From contig JAHAZA010000112.1 in NCBI GenBank assembly GCA_018385415.1, positions 1 to 17,016 of the forward strand: a DNA stretch of 17,016 nucleotides, written 5' to 3'. A program made the translations under genes and the position numbers. The notes under the pieces were generated by a model, which was given only the letters and a program-made list of their open reading frames with translations, had not been told where the DNA came from and made no database searches. The first letter of the stretch is position 1, and each line of letters starts with the position of its first letter. This document shows positions 6,598 through 15,243 of the stretch, in pieces. Source of the DNA: Treponema sp. Its GTDB lineage: Bacteria > Spirochaetota > Spirochaetia > Treponematales > Treponemataceae.

Positions 6598-9500
6598 TTA
6601 GTCCTCCTTTGTTTTATTTTCAGAATCTGCATTACTGCTACCATCTGATGTTTTTTCATTCAATTCTGAATTAGAGAAATCATTTTTTCTTGTTTTTATG
6701 CCAACTTTCTTTGATTCAGATTTTTTCGATTCTTTTGAAGCATCACGTTTTGCAACAGAAACAATCTTCTCTTCTTTTTCTGCATCAACTCTTTCAAATC
6801 TTTCTTTCTTAGCAACAAGCTTTTTGATCTTTGCCTGATTTTCAGGAGTTGGTCTTTTTTCAAGACGAGCAATCTTTTTATTGAGCTTTCTGATTTTTCT
6901 TTCATGACCAGCATTGAAAATGTAATACAATGAAGGCATTACGAACAATGTCATTAATGAACCAAAGCTCAAACCACCAAGTACTGTCATACTGATTGGC
7001 TGTACCAATTCAGTACCCTCACTTGGGAAGAACGCCATTGGTACGAGAGAGATGATTGTTGTCAAAGTTGACATCAAAATTGGGCGCAAACGGCTGCGGG
7101 CAGCTTCAATACAAGCTTCCATCAATCTATAACCACGCTTTCTCAACAGGTTTGTATAATCTACAAGTACAATACCGTTGTTTACGATCATACCTACAAG
7201 CATCAAGAAACCGAAGATAGAAACTGTACTCAATTTCTGTCCACTTAATAAGTAAATGAAAGCAACACCAATGAATGACAATGGAATAGTAAAGATAACA
7301 ATAAATGGATCTTTGAAAGATTCAAACTGACTGGCCATGATAGCAAATACAAGAGCTGCCGCCATGATAATTACGATAACAAAGTTAATTCCGGTTTCGA
7401 TAAAGTCTTCATTATCTCCAGAGAATGTAATTGAAACATTATCTTCCTGAGGCACATTCTCGTTAATAACAGCATTTACTTTTTCCTGAACATCGCGGAT
7501 TGATGTACCACGTTTAGGAGTTAATGTAATCTGTGTCATACGAGCCTGTTCCTGACGCAAAATACTAACAGGTGCTGTAGATTCTTCATAATGTGCAAAT
7601 GTTGAAAGAGGAATTCTCTGTCCCTGCTGTGTTGTTACGAAAATTCTATCCAGGTCATTAAGCTTTGATTTATCTTCTTCTGCAAGTGAAACAATCATAT
7701 CAATTTCATTACCGTTATCTTCATAACGAGTTGCAACCTGACCATCAATATTAGCCTTAATTTCAGCACCTACAGAATAAACATTAAGTGCAAGGTTATA
7801 CATCAAATCACGATCGAATACAATTTTGACTTCTGGCAAACCATCTTCCAGGTTAGAAGAAACTTCATCAATGTAATCTGTTGTATTTTCTTTTAATACT
7901 TCTTCGACCTTCTTTGTAATTTCAGAAAGCTTCTTCAAATCATCACAACGGATATCTACAAGGAGACCGCTGGACATATCATTCATACCTGAAGAAAGTG
8001 AAATTTCTGCGCCAGGGAATTTTGTAATGTAAGGACGAAGTTTATTTCTTGCACTTTGTGCTGTGTCATAACCAGACTTTCTCTCTTTTTCATCATAAAG
8101 CTTAATACGAATTGTAGCTGTGTTTGTATCTGAACTTGTGCCCATAACTCCACCGCCACCAATGTTACTGCTTAATCTTTTGATTCCTACAATTTCCTGC
8201 TGAATGATTGATTCAAATTCCTTTACAATTGCTTCTGTTACTTCAAGTTTTGTACCACGAGGCATTGTAACAGAGATTGAAATATTTGAAGTTTCAGTAT
8301 GTGGCATAAATACGTATCCGATTTTAATTACAATTACGAAACTTACAATCAACAATCCGATAATAGAACCAAGGACTACCTTCTTATGGCGAAGAGTTTT
8401 TGCAACTGCACCTGCATAAAGGTTATCGAGCTTATCAAATACAGAACCAAGTCCTCTATTTATTTTTCCAAAGAATGAATCATCTCTTTTTTCACCGGCA
8501 TTACTTACAACAAATACACTTGAAGACAATACAGGAACAAGAGTAATAGCAACGATAAGAGAACACATTAATGAGAAAATAATTGTCATAGACAAGTCAT
8601 TCAAGAACTGTCCAACCATTCCCATTTTTGTTTTAAGCATAATCATTGGCAAGAAGATACATACAGTTGTCAATGTCGAAGAAGTAATGGCAGAAACCAT
8701 TTCCTGCGAACCGAGAACTGCAGCAACCTTTGGTTTTGCATCCTTCTGACGGTAACTGTAAATATTTTCCAATACTACGATTGAGTTATCTACAAGCATA
8801 CCTACACCAATCAAGAGACCGGCAAGAGAAATCATGTTAAGTGTCATTCCTCTGAAGTACATCAAAACCATTGTGATAAACAATGAAACAGGAATTGAAA
8901 TACCAATAATGATTGTACTCTTTACAGAACGAAGGAATATAATAAGAACGAGAATAGCAAGGAGCGCACCTTCAATTACAGAAACAACAACTGCATGAAT
9001 TGTATTTTCAATATCATCTGTTGTATTCCATACTTCGATAATTTCAACATCCTTAGGCAATGTTTTTTTGATTTTTTCAATCTGTTTTCTTGCTTTATTT
9101 GCAGCTGCAACAGAGTTCTTTCCACTCTGACGCTGAAGCATAACGCTGACACAAGGTTCGCCGTCCATATAAGCAAGTGTAGTTTCTTTTTTATAACCTT
9201 CATAAACATCTGCAATATCACGAAGTTTAATTGTTCTTACTATAGGCATTTCACCTGCAACAGATTCAGTTGGCTTCCATGAAATTACAGTATTCTTAAC
9301 ATCTTCGATAGAAGTATATTTACCTGCTGACTGAATTGTATAGTTAATATCACCAGAAGTAATTGAACCACCGGCACTCTGAATATTCTGAGCACCAATA
9401 AGCTGTGCTACACCAGTAATAGTAAGGTTATATGCTTCAAGACGGTCACGAGGAATATCTACACGAATACATTTCTCTCGTCCACCAGAAATATTTGCAG

Positions 9501-10014
9501 ATGCAATACCATCAATCTGTTCAAGACGTTTCTGAACGACATCTTCTGCAATCTTTCTCAATTCTTCAGGACTATGGTTACCTTTAATTGCAAGCCCCAT
9601 AATAGGCATCATTGCAGGATCCATACGGAAGATAATTGGGGAATCAGCATCCGATGGAAGATATTTTCGAACAATATCAATTTTATCTCGACATCCACTT
9701 ACCGCTTCATCAAGGTTGATACCATAATTCATTTCCATATAAATGGTAGAAGTGCCTGTTGATGACTGGGAGTCCATCTTCTTTAAGCCAGTTACACCTG
9801 AAAGTGAGCTTTCCAATGTTCGTGTTATGCTCTGTTCAACTTCCTCAGGGCCTGCATTCTTGTATGTAGTAATGATGGCTACATAAGGAAGTTCCATATC
9901 AGGAAAGCGGTCAATCGGCAGATTAAAAACTGCATAGATACCCAACGCGAATAATAAAATATAAATCATTAAAACCGTTGTCGGTTTATTTACTGAACGT
10001 TCTGAAAGAGTCAT
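6598..10014 (-). CDS. RND-family efflux pump, inner-membrane permease (1138 aa)
   Basis: Proton-driven trimeric pump of the AcrB/BesB type exporting drugs, lipids or other amphiphiles with the adaptor and outer-membrane channel encoded just upstream. The N-terminus shows the first membrane helix followed by the family signature LPIDRFPDMELPYVAI. Central helices include LIGVGMLVDNSIVVLENIY (402-419), where Asp409 matches an AcrB proton-relay aspartate but the neighbouring Asp is Asn410. The second half carries the matching VGMIVNNGIVLVDYTN, with Asn where AcrB has its relay Lys. Such substitutions occur in non-proteobacterial RND pumps. Odd feature: after the last helix (ending near residue 1035) there is a charged, Lys/Glu/Ser-rich tail of about 103 residues not found in AcrB. 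The start at 10014 follows AGGAG 11 bases upstream. Substrate cannot be deduced. Confidence 0.96.
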   Translation of the reverse strand: MTLSERSVNKPTTVLMIYILLFALGIYAVFNLPIDRFPDMELPYVAIITTYKNAGPEEVEQSITRTLESSLSGVTGLKKMDSQSSTGTSTIYMEMNYGINLDEAVSGCRDKIDIVRKYLPSDADSPIIFRMDPAMMPIMGLAIKGNHSPEELRKIAEDVVQKRLEQIDGIASANISGGREKCIRVDIPRDRLEAYNLTITGVAQLIGAQNIQSAGGSITSGDINYTIQSAGKYTSIEDVKNTVISWKPTESVAGEMPIVRTIKLRDIADVYEGYKKETTLAYMDGEPCVSVMLQRQSGKNSVAAANKARKQIEKIKKTLPKDVEIIEVWNTTDDIENTIHAVVVSVIEGALLAILVLIIFLRSVKSTIIIGISIPVSLFITMVLMYFRGMTLNMISLAGLLIGVGMLVDNSIVVLENIYSYRQKDAKPKVAAVLGSQEMVSAITSSTLTTVCIFLPMIMLKTKMGMVGQFLNDLSMTIIFSLMCSLIVAITLVPVLSSSVFVVSNAGEKRDDSFFGKINRGLGSVFDKLDNLYAGAVAKTLRHKKVVLGSIIGLLIVSFVIVIKIGYVFMPHTETSNISISVTMPRGTKLEVTEAIVKEFESIIQQEIVGIKRLSSNIGGGGVMGTSSDTNTATIRIKLYDEKERKSGYDTAQSARNKLRPYITKFPGAEISLSSGMNDMSSGLLVDIRCDDLKKLSEITKKVEEVLKENTTDYIDEVSSNLEDGLPEVKIVFDRDLMYNLALNVYSVGAEIKANIDGQVATRYEDNGNEIDMIVSLAEEDKSKLNDLDRIFVTTQQGQRIPLSTFAHYEESTAPVSILRQEQARMTQITLTPKRGTSIRDVQEKVNAVINENVPQEDNVSITFSGDNEDFIETGINFVIVIIMAAALVFAIMASQFESFKDPFIVIFTIPLSFIGVAFIYLLSGQKLSTVSIFGFLMLVGMIVNNGIVLVDYTNLLRKRGYRLMEACIEAARSRLRPILMSTLTTIISLVPMAFFPSEGTELVQPISMTVLGGLSFGSLMTLFVMPSLYYIFNAGHERKIRKLNKKIARLEKRPTPENQAKIKKLVAKKERFERVDAEKEEKIVSVAKRDASKESKKSESKKVGIKTRKNDFSNSELNEKTSDGSSNADSENKTKED

Positions 10015-10028
10015 TTTATACTCAACTC

Positions 10029-10940
10029 CTATTCATTTTCTGCAACAGAAATTACATTTACCAAAGAACCATCACTTAACAAAGTCTGACCTTTAGTAAT
10101 TACAACATCACCAGGGATTACACCAGCTTCAACTTCCTGAAGGTTATCAACACGGATACCAACTCTTACAGGTGTTAACACAGCGATTTTTTTATCCCCT
10201 TCTTCTTTTACAACAAATACAAAAGTTTCACCTTTTCTTGTAATTACAGCTCCATAAGGAAGAACACATACATTCTTTTTCTGATTTGTTACAAGGTGAA
10301 TTTTTGAGTACATACCGATTTTAATTCTTGGATCTGGTTTATCAATTGCAAGCTTAATAGACATTGTACGAGATGACGTATCAAGTACAGGGCTGATTTC
10401 TTTGATATGTGCATCGAATGTTTCACCAGGATATGCATTGAAAGTAAGTTTAGCTTTCTGATTCATGCTGATGCGAGATACAAATCTTTCTGGAACTGAT
10501 GTTTCAATTTCAAGATCGTTTGTACTTGAGATTTTTGCAATAATGCTTGACTGTGCAACACTTGTTCCAACTACAACAGGAAAGTAAGTAACTGTTCCAG
10601 AGATTGGAGCACGTACAGGGCTTGCAGCAAAAACCATACCAGGACGACTGGCATCAACTGCAGCAATAATCTGTCCCTTTGTTACTCTCTGTCCGACCTT
10701 TACATGAAGCTGAGAAATTTTACCAGCAGTATCTGGCATAACAGCAACAGATGAAGAAGCATCAACATCGCCACCAAATTCAAGATAATCATCAAGATTT
10801 GTTGGAGCGACTTTATATGCATTAACAGCAAATACAGCTTCTACATCGCCTTTTCCTTTTCCACCATCTGGCTTTTTACAACCAGTGAATGAAGCAGCTG
10901 CTAAAACAGCGCACGCAATAATAATTCCAGTTTTTTTCAT
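10029..10940 (-). CDS. Efflux adaptor lipoprotein (MFP/HlyD family, BesA-like, no hairpin; 303 aa)
   Basis: Periplasmic adaptor joining the RND pump to the outer-membrane channel. The N-terminus ends in a lipobox-like SFTGC (Cys21), suggesting lipid anchoring. The first lipoyl half is SVAVMPDTAGKISQLHVKVG (64-83) and the second APISGTVTYFPVVVGTSV (111-128). Only some 10-15 residues connect them, so the long alpha-helical hairpin of AcrA/MacA is absent, as in BesA of Borrelia burgdorferi. A beta-barrel follows (LEIETSVPERFVSRI ... FDAHIKEISPVLDTSSRT) and then a membrane-proximal domain (VCVLPYGAVITRKGETFVF). ATG at 10940 comes two bases after the TolC-like stop, with AGGAG inside that gene; the pump starts 14 bases after this stop. 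Role is secure from domains and context. Confidence 0.94.
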   Translation of the reverse strand: MKKTGIIIACAVLAAASFTGCKKPDGGKGKGDVEAVFAVNAYKVAPTNLDDYLEFGGDVDASSSVAVMPDTAGKISQLHVKVGQRVTKGQIIAAVDASRPGMVFAASPVRAPISGTVTYFPVVVGTSVAQSSIIAKISSTNDLEIETSVPERFVSRISMNQKAKLTFNAYPGETFDAHIKEISPVLDTSSRTMSIKLAIDKPDPRIKIGMYSKIHLVTNQKKNVCVLPYGAVITRKGETFVFVVKEEGDKKIAVLTPVRVGIRVDNLQEVEAGVIPGDVVITKGQTLLSDGSLVNVISVAENE

Positions 10941-10942
10941 TT

Positions 10943-12349
10943 CTATCTATCTCCTGCAAGTGACGAATTAACAAGTGTTTCCAGATCCATAAGGCTGGTC
11001 ATATAATTATATTTTTCATTGATCAAACCAAGCTTAGCCTGATTCAACTGAGTCTGAGCTTCTACTAAATTCAAATATTCTGTTGTACCGTTTCTGTAAG
11101 CAAGCCATGTCATATCATAAGATTTCTGTGCGAGAGTAATGTTCCTCTGGCTTGTTTCAATTGAGCGCCTGCACTGATTCAATGTATCAACTGCTTTGCG
11201 AACATCCAGCTCTGTACTTGTTTCAAGAGTCTGCATATTCAGCTGAAGCTTTTTGATATTTATATCAAGTTCCTTTGCATTACTTCTTGTCGAAGACCAT
11301 GGAAGCATGTTTGTTAAGTTCCATACGATACTGAAGCTTAATGAACCATTGTCACCCCAGTTATCTGCAGTTGCCCAGTTTTTATCAAATGCTTTTGCCA
11401 TCATTGGCTGTCCTGACCAGCTGACTGAAAGAGATGGTGTATATGTTGAAAGATCAAGTGAAGTTTTTGACAACTTCATTGTTTCAATTGTGTGCTTTAA
11501 AGCTTTTATTGAGAGGTTATTTTCTTTTGCTTTTTCAATTAACTCATCAACATCAACTTCCACATATGTTGGATTGATTTCGCCCTTAAGTTCAATTTTA
11601 GTTCCTACTGGAAGTCCAATGAGGAATGAGAATGTATCAAGTGACTGGAGCATAGAAAGTTCAGCTTTTTCAACTGCAGGAATCTGATTTTCGTAAGCAA
11701 CCTGTGCCTGCAAATACTGAATCTGAGGAACATAACCATTACGATAGTTTGCTGATGCCTGATTCATACGCTGGCGTGCATTTTCAAGGGAATCCTTCTG
11801 AAGTTTCAAACTTTCCTGCTGTAAAAGCAATGCGTAGAAAAGCTTACGTATTGAATCTTCGTTTGAACGAACAGCCTGTTCGTAAGTAATCTTTCCACTT
11901 TCATAAGATTCTTTTGCCGATATCATTGACATGATCATTGCCGCATTAAAGTTAAAGGAAACCCCTAAATTACCAACTACTGACCAGCGGTCTTTTTCTT
12001 CTGGAGCTGGAAGCATTGAATTGTAGGTACCACTTAATTTTAAACTAGAGTAAGGATCATTTGATCTTGCAAGGCTTCCTGTTACCTGCAGGTTTGGAAG
12101 GAATGTATTCCATGAAGTATTATTCTTCCATTTTGCAAGTTCGAGATCCAATGCAGAAGTCTTGAGTGTAAGACTGTGCTCTGCAGCATAATTTACAGCA
12201 TCCTCAACTGTAAGAACCATTACATCTTCTTTTTCAGCCACAGGTTCTGCAGGAGCTTCTTCCTGTGCAAAAACAAAAGCGGCTGTAAAAAGACATGCTG
12301 TTAACGCAAAGATTTTTTTACCAAACTGTTTTGAAATTTTTGAAATCAT
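10943..12349 (-). CDS. TolC-family outer-membrane efflux protein (468 aa)
   Basis: Trimeric outer-membrane channel and periplasmic tunnel of the tripartite pump. A signal peptide (ISKQFGKKIFALTACLFTAAFVFA) likely ends before QEEAP. The mature protein has the two-repeat OEP pattern: VLTVEDAVNYAAEHSLTLK with an amphipathic helix and FLPNLQVTGSL strand, then, in the second half, VDVDELIEKAKENNLSIKAL, TPSLSVSWSG and the closing helix YRNGTTEYLNLVEAQTQLNQAK. I chose ATG at 12349 because AGAGG lies six bases before it and the signal peptide then begins normally; an in-frame ATG at 12367 would add six residues without a good ribosome-binding site. It follows the TetR stop by 29 bases and precedes the adaptor by two, so it belongs to the same operon. 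Confidence 0.95.
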   Translation of the reverse strand: MISKISKQFGKKIFALTACLFTAAFVFAQEEAPAEPVAEKEDVMVLTVEDAVNYAAEHSLTLKTSALDLELAKWKNNTSWNTFLPNLQVTGSLARSNDPYSSLKLSGTYNSMLPAPEEKDRWSVVGNLGVSFNFNAAMIMSMISAKESYESGKITYEQAVRSNEDSIRKLFYALLLQQESLKLQKDSLENARQRMNQASANYRNGYVPQIQYLQAQVAYENQIPAVEKAELSMLQSLDTFSFLIGLPVGTKIELKGEINPTYVEVDVDELIEKAKENNLSIKALKHTIETMKLSKTSLDLSTYTPSLSVSWSGQPMMAKAFDKNWATADNWGDNGSLSFSIVWNLTNMLPWSSTRSNAKELDINIKKLQLNMQTLETSTELDVRKAVDTLNQCRRSIETSQRNITLAQKSYDMTWLAYRNGTTEYLNLVEAQTQLNQAKLGLINEKYNYMTSLMDLETLVNSSLAGDR

Positions 12350-12378
12350 ATATAACCTCTCTTTCATTATTACAAATT

Positions 12379-13608
12379 CTATTTATTACTCATCGATTTT
12401 GATAAACCAAAACATATCAAATCGAACAATTCATCGACATAATCAATCGTCTCAACAGGAACTTTAAAATAAAACTTTAAGGTTCCGATAATAGATGAGA
12501 CCCAGCCCAAAATGGTTTTTACACTTAAACCATTTTTTATTTCAAATCCTTTATTCTTAACAACCGCAAGCTTATCTTCAGTTCCAGTTTTTTCTTTATC
12601 AGTCATTCTGTCCAGATTAAATTCCTGCTGCAATGCCCAGTTGTGAATTGTAAGAACAAATGGGCGTTGTTCAAGATAATTTTTTTCTGACACAAGAAGG
12701 ATATAAGCAGTTTCTTCAATTGAAGTTGCCATCTTGAGCCGTTTAGAAAGCATATCCATAATAATTCTCAGTTCACTCGAAAGCATTTTGGTAATGAATT
12801 CTTCTTTATTGATGAAATATGAATACAAGCTGCTTTTTGCAAGATTCAATTTTTCGCTGATACGTTCAATAGTAATACCTTCTATTCCGTATTCATTGAA
12901 AACTTCTGTAAACGCCATAAAAAATCTTGCCTCATCTCCATTTTCGGGAACTGTAATTTCACAGAGCTTATCAAGCTCTGCCTTTCGTTCAGAAGAAAGC
13001 TTATTTTCGGTTGTTGAAATTCCTGTCCACAAAACGTTTATTATAGTTTTTTTAAATTCCTCATCAGAATGAATTGCAGAAGGATTAGTTTTCAAAAGAC
13101 ATTTTCTTCTTATCAGAAAGAAAATTATTGATTCAGTACAGAAATATGCTCTAAAAAACCGTCTTAAATTTGAGCTAGTTATATATTCCTCTGAAAACAT
13201 TACACCGTGCTTTTTCAAAATAACAAAAATCGGCTCATCTGTTTTTTGAGTCAAGATTCCGGAATTAAGCGTAAAACCAAGATAACCTGGATTTTCGATA
13301 AAAAAGCTAAGAACAGTATCAATCAAGTCAGAAAACTCTTCAAAGGAATATTCTTTGCTTTCAGTGCGTGTAAAAAAGAATTCTTTTGAATTAAGAACAG
13401 AAGAAAGCCCCGTAAAAACCATTTCAGTCATTACTTGAATCAAGGCATCTTTATTTTTAAAATGCCTGAAAATTGCAGTTTTTGAAATTCCGACTTTGGC
13501 TGCAATTTCTGAAAGAGAAATTTTTCTGTTCCCAAGATCTTCATACATAAAGAATGCTTTTGTAAGAATTTCTTGTCGTGTATCTCGCTTTGGTACCATA
13601 TTTCGCAT
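12379..13608 (-). CDS. Double-headed TetR-family repressor (two HTH domains, 409 aa)
   Basis: Probable autoregulator of the efflux operon. Typical TetR proteins have about 190-220 residues and one N-terminal HTH; this one has two. HTH 1 covers about 10-55 (SLSEIAAKVGISKTAIFRHFKNKDAL). HTH 2 covers about 225-272 (TIERISEKLNLAKSSLYSYFINKEEF). Each is followed by a helical, ligand-pocket-like region, so the protein looks like a tandem fusion of two TetR units. The two recognition helices differ. A perfect 20-bp palindrome sits four bases upstream of the ATG at 13608, just after a near-consensus promoter. No clear Shine-Dalgarno sequence is present; the leader is mostly the palindrome itself. ATG at 13599 is an alternative start. 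It is the first gene of the operon with tolC-, adaptor-, pump- and P-II-like genes. Confidence 0.92.
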   Translation of the reverse strand: MRNMVPKRDTRQEILTKAFFMYEDLGNRKISLSEIAAKVGISKTAIFRHFKNKDALIQVMTEMVFTGLSSVLNSKEFFFTRTESKEYSFEEFSDLIDTVLSFFIENPGYLGFTLNSGILTQKTDEPIFVILKKHGVMFSEEYITSSNLRRFFRAYFCTESIIFFLIRRKCLLKTNPSAIHSDEEFKKTIINVLWTGISTTENKLSSERKAELDKLCEITVPENGDEARFFMAFTEVFNEYGIEGITIERISEKLNLAKSSLYSYFINKEEFITKMLSSELRIIMDMLSKRLKMATSIEETAYILLVSEKNYLEQRPFVLTIHNWALQQEFNLDRMTDKEKTGTEDKLAVVKNKGFEIKNGLSVKTILGWVSSIIGTLKFYFKVPVETIDYVDELFDLICFGLSKSMSNK

Positions 13609-13611
13609 TAT

Positions 13612-13631
13612 GTTACCGAATGTTCGGTAAC
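13612..13631. promoter_or_regulatory. Perfect palindromic operator of the TetR-type regulator
   Basis: GTTACCGAA (13612-13620) and TTCGGTAAC (13623-13631) are exact reverse complements around a two-base centre TG. The site begins where transcription from the adjoining promoter should start and ends four bases before the tetR ATG. A bound repressor would block initiation. Binding by this regulator is inferred from position; the symmetry is seen directly. Confidence 0.85.
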
Positions 13632-13638
13632 TTTTCTA

Positions 13639-13667
13639 AATATACTAATGCATTTCCATAAAGTCAA
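13639..13667 (-). promoter_or_regulatory. Promoter of the tetR-tolC-adaptor-RND-PII operon
   Basis: Minus-strand TTGACT (13667-13662) and TATATT (13644-13639) each differ from consensus at one base and are separated by an ideal 17 bases. The predicted start near 13632 abuts the palindromic operator. No other promoter is evident in the very short gaps of the five-gene operon. Confidence 0.85.
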
Positions 13668-13767
13668 TTAAATTTGAATAAGAATTCTCTTACTTTAAAC
13701 TTTCCCTTTAAATTATCCGAATAATATTATAGAAGAAATTGAAAAAGTCTCAAAATTGGAGTTAATC

Positions 13768-14751
13768 ATGGTTAATATTCTGCCCATTGCCAGTGGAAAA
13801 GGCGGCGTCGGAAAAAGTGCAATTGCAGTAAATCTTGCAATTCTTTTAGCACAGAAAGGAAAAAAAGTTGTTCTCATGGACTTTGATCTTGGGGGTGCCA
13901 ACCTACACACTCTTTTAGGCCTAAAAAATAACCACACAGGTCTGGGAAATTTCATCTACAAGCAGGAAACTTCCTTTGCCCCACTGCTTCAGGAAACTGG
14001 TGTTCCTAATCTTCAGTTTATTGCAGGCGACTGTCTGTTTCCTGGAACTCCAAACATGAGCTTTTTTATCAAACGCAAAATGGTAAAAGAAATTGAAGCA
14101 TTGGATGCAGATTATGCAATTCTGGACTTAGGCGGAGGAACAACCTACAACACTCTGGATTTTTACCTTTTAACCTACAATTCAATTCTTGTAACAAGTC
14201 CGGAGCTTACATCAATTCTTAATGCATATTCCTTCTTAAAATCTGCAGCTTACAGATTCCTTATCCGTCAGTTTAAGGCAAAATCCCCAGAACGCTCTAT
14301 GATTGATAACTATATTAACAACAGTACAGCAGGTGCCGAAAGTTCCTTCGTAGCCCTGGTTGATGAAATCTGCCGCCAATATCCCTCATCCGGAGAAAAA
14401 GCCCGACAGGAGCTTCAAAAATATCGTCCTCAGGTTATTCTCAATATGGGAAAATCAACCCAGGACCTTGAAATGGCTCGCCGCCTTCGTTCCCTTGTGT
14501 GGAACAAACTGAATATCGCCATGGACTTTGTTGGATTTACACCTAAGGATAATGCAATCGAAATGGCTGTTGCTACAAGAAGACCGATTGCTGTTTCGAA
14601 TCCTCAGAATCCTTTTGTAGTTCACTTAAATTCTGCAGCAGATCGAATTTTACTGCATACATATCAGTTTAATGAAAAACTTGAAGATTCTGAATTTTTT
14701 GGAAACAATGAAAATCAGGATATTGAAGAATTATTGAGAAATTCTTTTTAG
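13768..14751 (+). CDS. MinD/ParA-family P-loop ATPase (FlhG-like, 327 aa)
   Basis: ATPase of the deviant-Walker family that positions cellular structures by switching between monomer and ATP-bound dimer. Seen: deviant Walker A SGKGGVGKSAIAVNLA (9-24), Walker A' VLMDFDLGGANLHTLLG (35-51) and Walker B YAILDLGGGTTYNTLDF (116-132). A distinctive insertion of about 60 residues follows near 165-230 (RFLIRQFKAKSPERSM ... GEKARQELQKYRPQVILN) before the conserved FVGFTPKDNAIEMAVATRRPI. The C-terminus is acidic with no obvious membrane-targeting helix. ATG at 13768 has GGAG six bases upstream; a TTG four codons earlier overlaps that site and is rejected. It diverges from the TetR operon across 159 bases and converges on cheD, overlapping it by 21 bp. 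FlhG-like flagellar control or array positioning are both possible. Confidence 0.9.
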   Translation: MVNILPIASGKGGVGKSAIAVNLAILLAQKGKKVVLMDFDLGGANLHTLLGLKNNHTGLGNFIYKQETSFAPLLQETGVPNLQFIAGDCLFPGTPNMSFFIKRKMVKEIEALDADYAILDLGGGTTYNTLDFYLLTYNSILVTSPELTSILNAYSFLKSAAYRFLIRQFKAKSPERSMIDNYINNSTAGAESSFVALVDEICRQYPSSGEKARQELQKYRPQVILNMGKSTQDLEMARRLRSLVWNKLNIAMDFVGFTPKDNAIEMAVATRRPIAVSNPQNPFVVHLNSAADRILLHTYQFNEKLEDSEFFGNNENQDIEELLRNSF

Positions 14752-15234
14752 AAATACCTTAAAAGTTGCCGGATCGAAAATTATCTTTCGTGAAGGCACA
14801 CCACCAAGGTCTTCTGTTATTATGGGAATATTAAGTTCCGCAAGATATTTTTTTGCAAACTTAATATTTTCTGAACCGATTTGATTTCTGCTGTTTTCAG
14901 GCAGATTAAAAACATTACTTCCACCAAAAATCTTAGCCTGAAGATACCGTCTGTCAGCGCCGGCTTTAATCAGCTCATCAAGTAATAAATCAACAGCAAA
15001 CTTTCCGAATCTACTGATTGGACCAGTCTTTTCTGAAGGCTTACCATCTGAGCCTGATTCTGCAAGCATAAAATGATTCATGCCGCCAATAAGATTATGT
15101 GGATCGAAAAGGCAGATAGCTACACAGGAACCAAGTATTGTTGATACAAATTCCGGCCCTTTTGAAACATAATATTCACCAGGATAGATTGTAACAATAT
15201 TGCGGTTAAACGAGTTGTCGAAGAAAGTATTCAT
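14731..15234 (-). CDS. cheD: Chemoreceptor glutamine deamidase CheD (167 aa)
   Basis: CheD deamidates specific glutamines of chemoreceptors and, in Bacillus, also stimulates CheC phosphatase exchange. The family core is clear: VTIYPGEYYVSKGPEFVSTILGSCVAICLFD (14-44) holds the presumed nucleophile Cys37 in GSC, and GGMNHFML (50-57) holds His54, 17 residues on, the same spacing as in Thermotoga CheD. Further matches are FAVDLLLDELIKAGADR, AKIFGGSNVF and the end motif DLGGVPSRKIIFD. ATG at 15234 lies nine bases after the stop of the MCP-like gene. There is no clear ribosome-binding site, so translational coupling is likely. Its last 21 bp overlap the 3' end of the opposing ATPase gene. Likely substrates are chemoreceptors, perhaps including the neighbour, although that protein keeps few canonical glutamine sites. 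Confidence 0.93.
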   Translation of the reverse strand: MNTFFDNSFNRNIVTIYPGEYYVSKGPEFVSTILGSCVAICLFDPHNLIGGMNHFMLAESGSDGKPSEKTGPISRFGKFAVDLLLDELIKAGADRRYLQAKIFGGSNVFNLPENSRNQIGSENIKFAKKYLAELNIPIITEDLGGVPSRKIIFDPATFKVFLKRISQ

Positions 15235-15243
15235 TTTGCAGTA

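Noticed and set aside
8204..9282. Open frames on the plus strand inside the RND pump gene
   Set aside because: They are antisense to a clearly conserved gene, lack ribosome-binding sites and read as unstructured Cys/Phe-rich or Thr/Ile-rich peptides.
13681..13730. Promoter for the ATPase gene around TATTAT at 13725-13730
   Set aside because: Several AT-rich hexamers compete and the best -35 at correct spacing (TTCCCT) matches consensus at only three bases.
13756..13767. TTG at 13756 as start of the MinD/ParA-like ATPase
   Set aside because: The TTG overlaps the GGAG that serves the ATG at 13768, and family members begin just before the Walker A motif.
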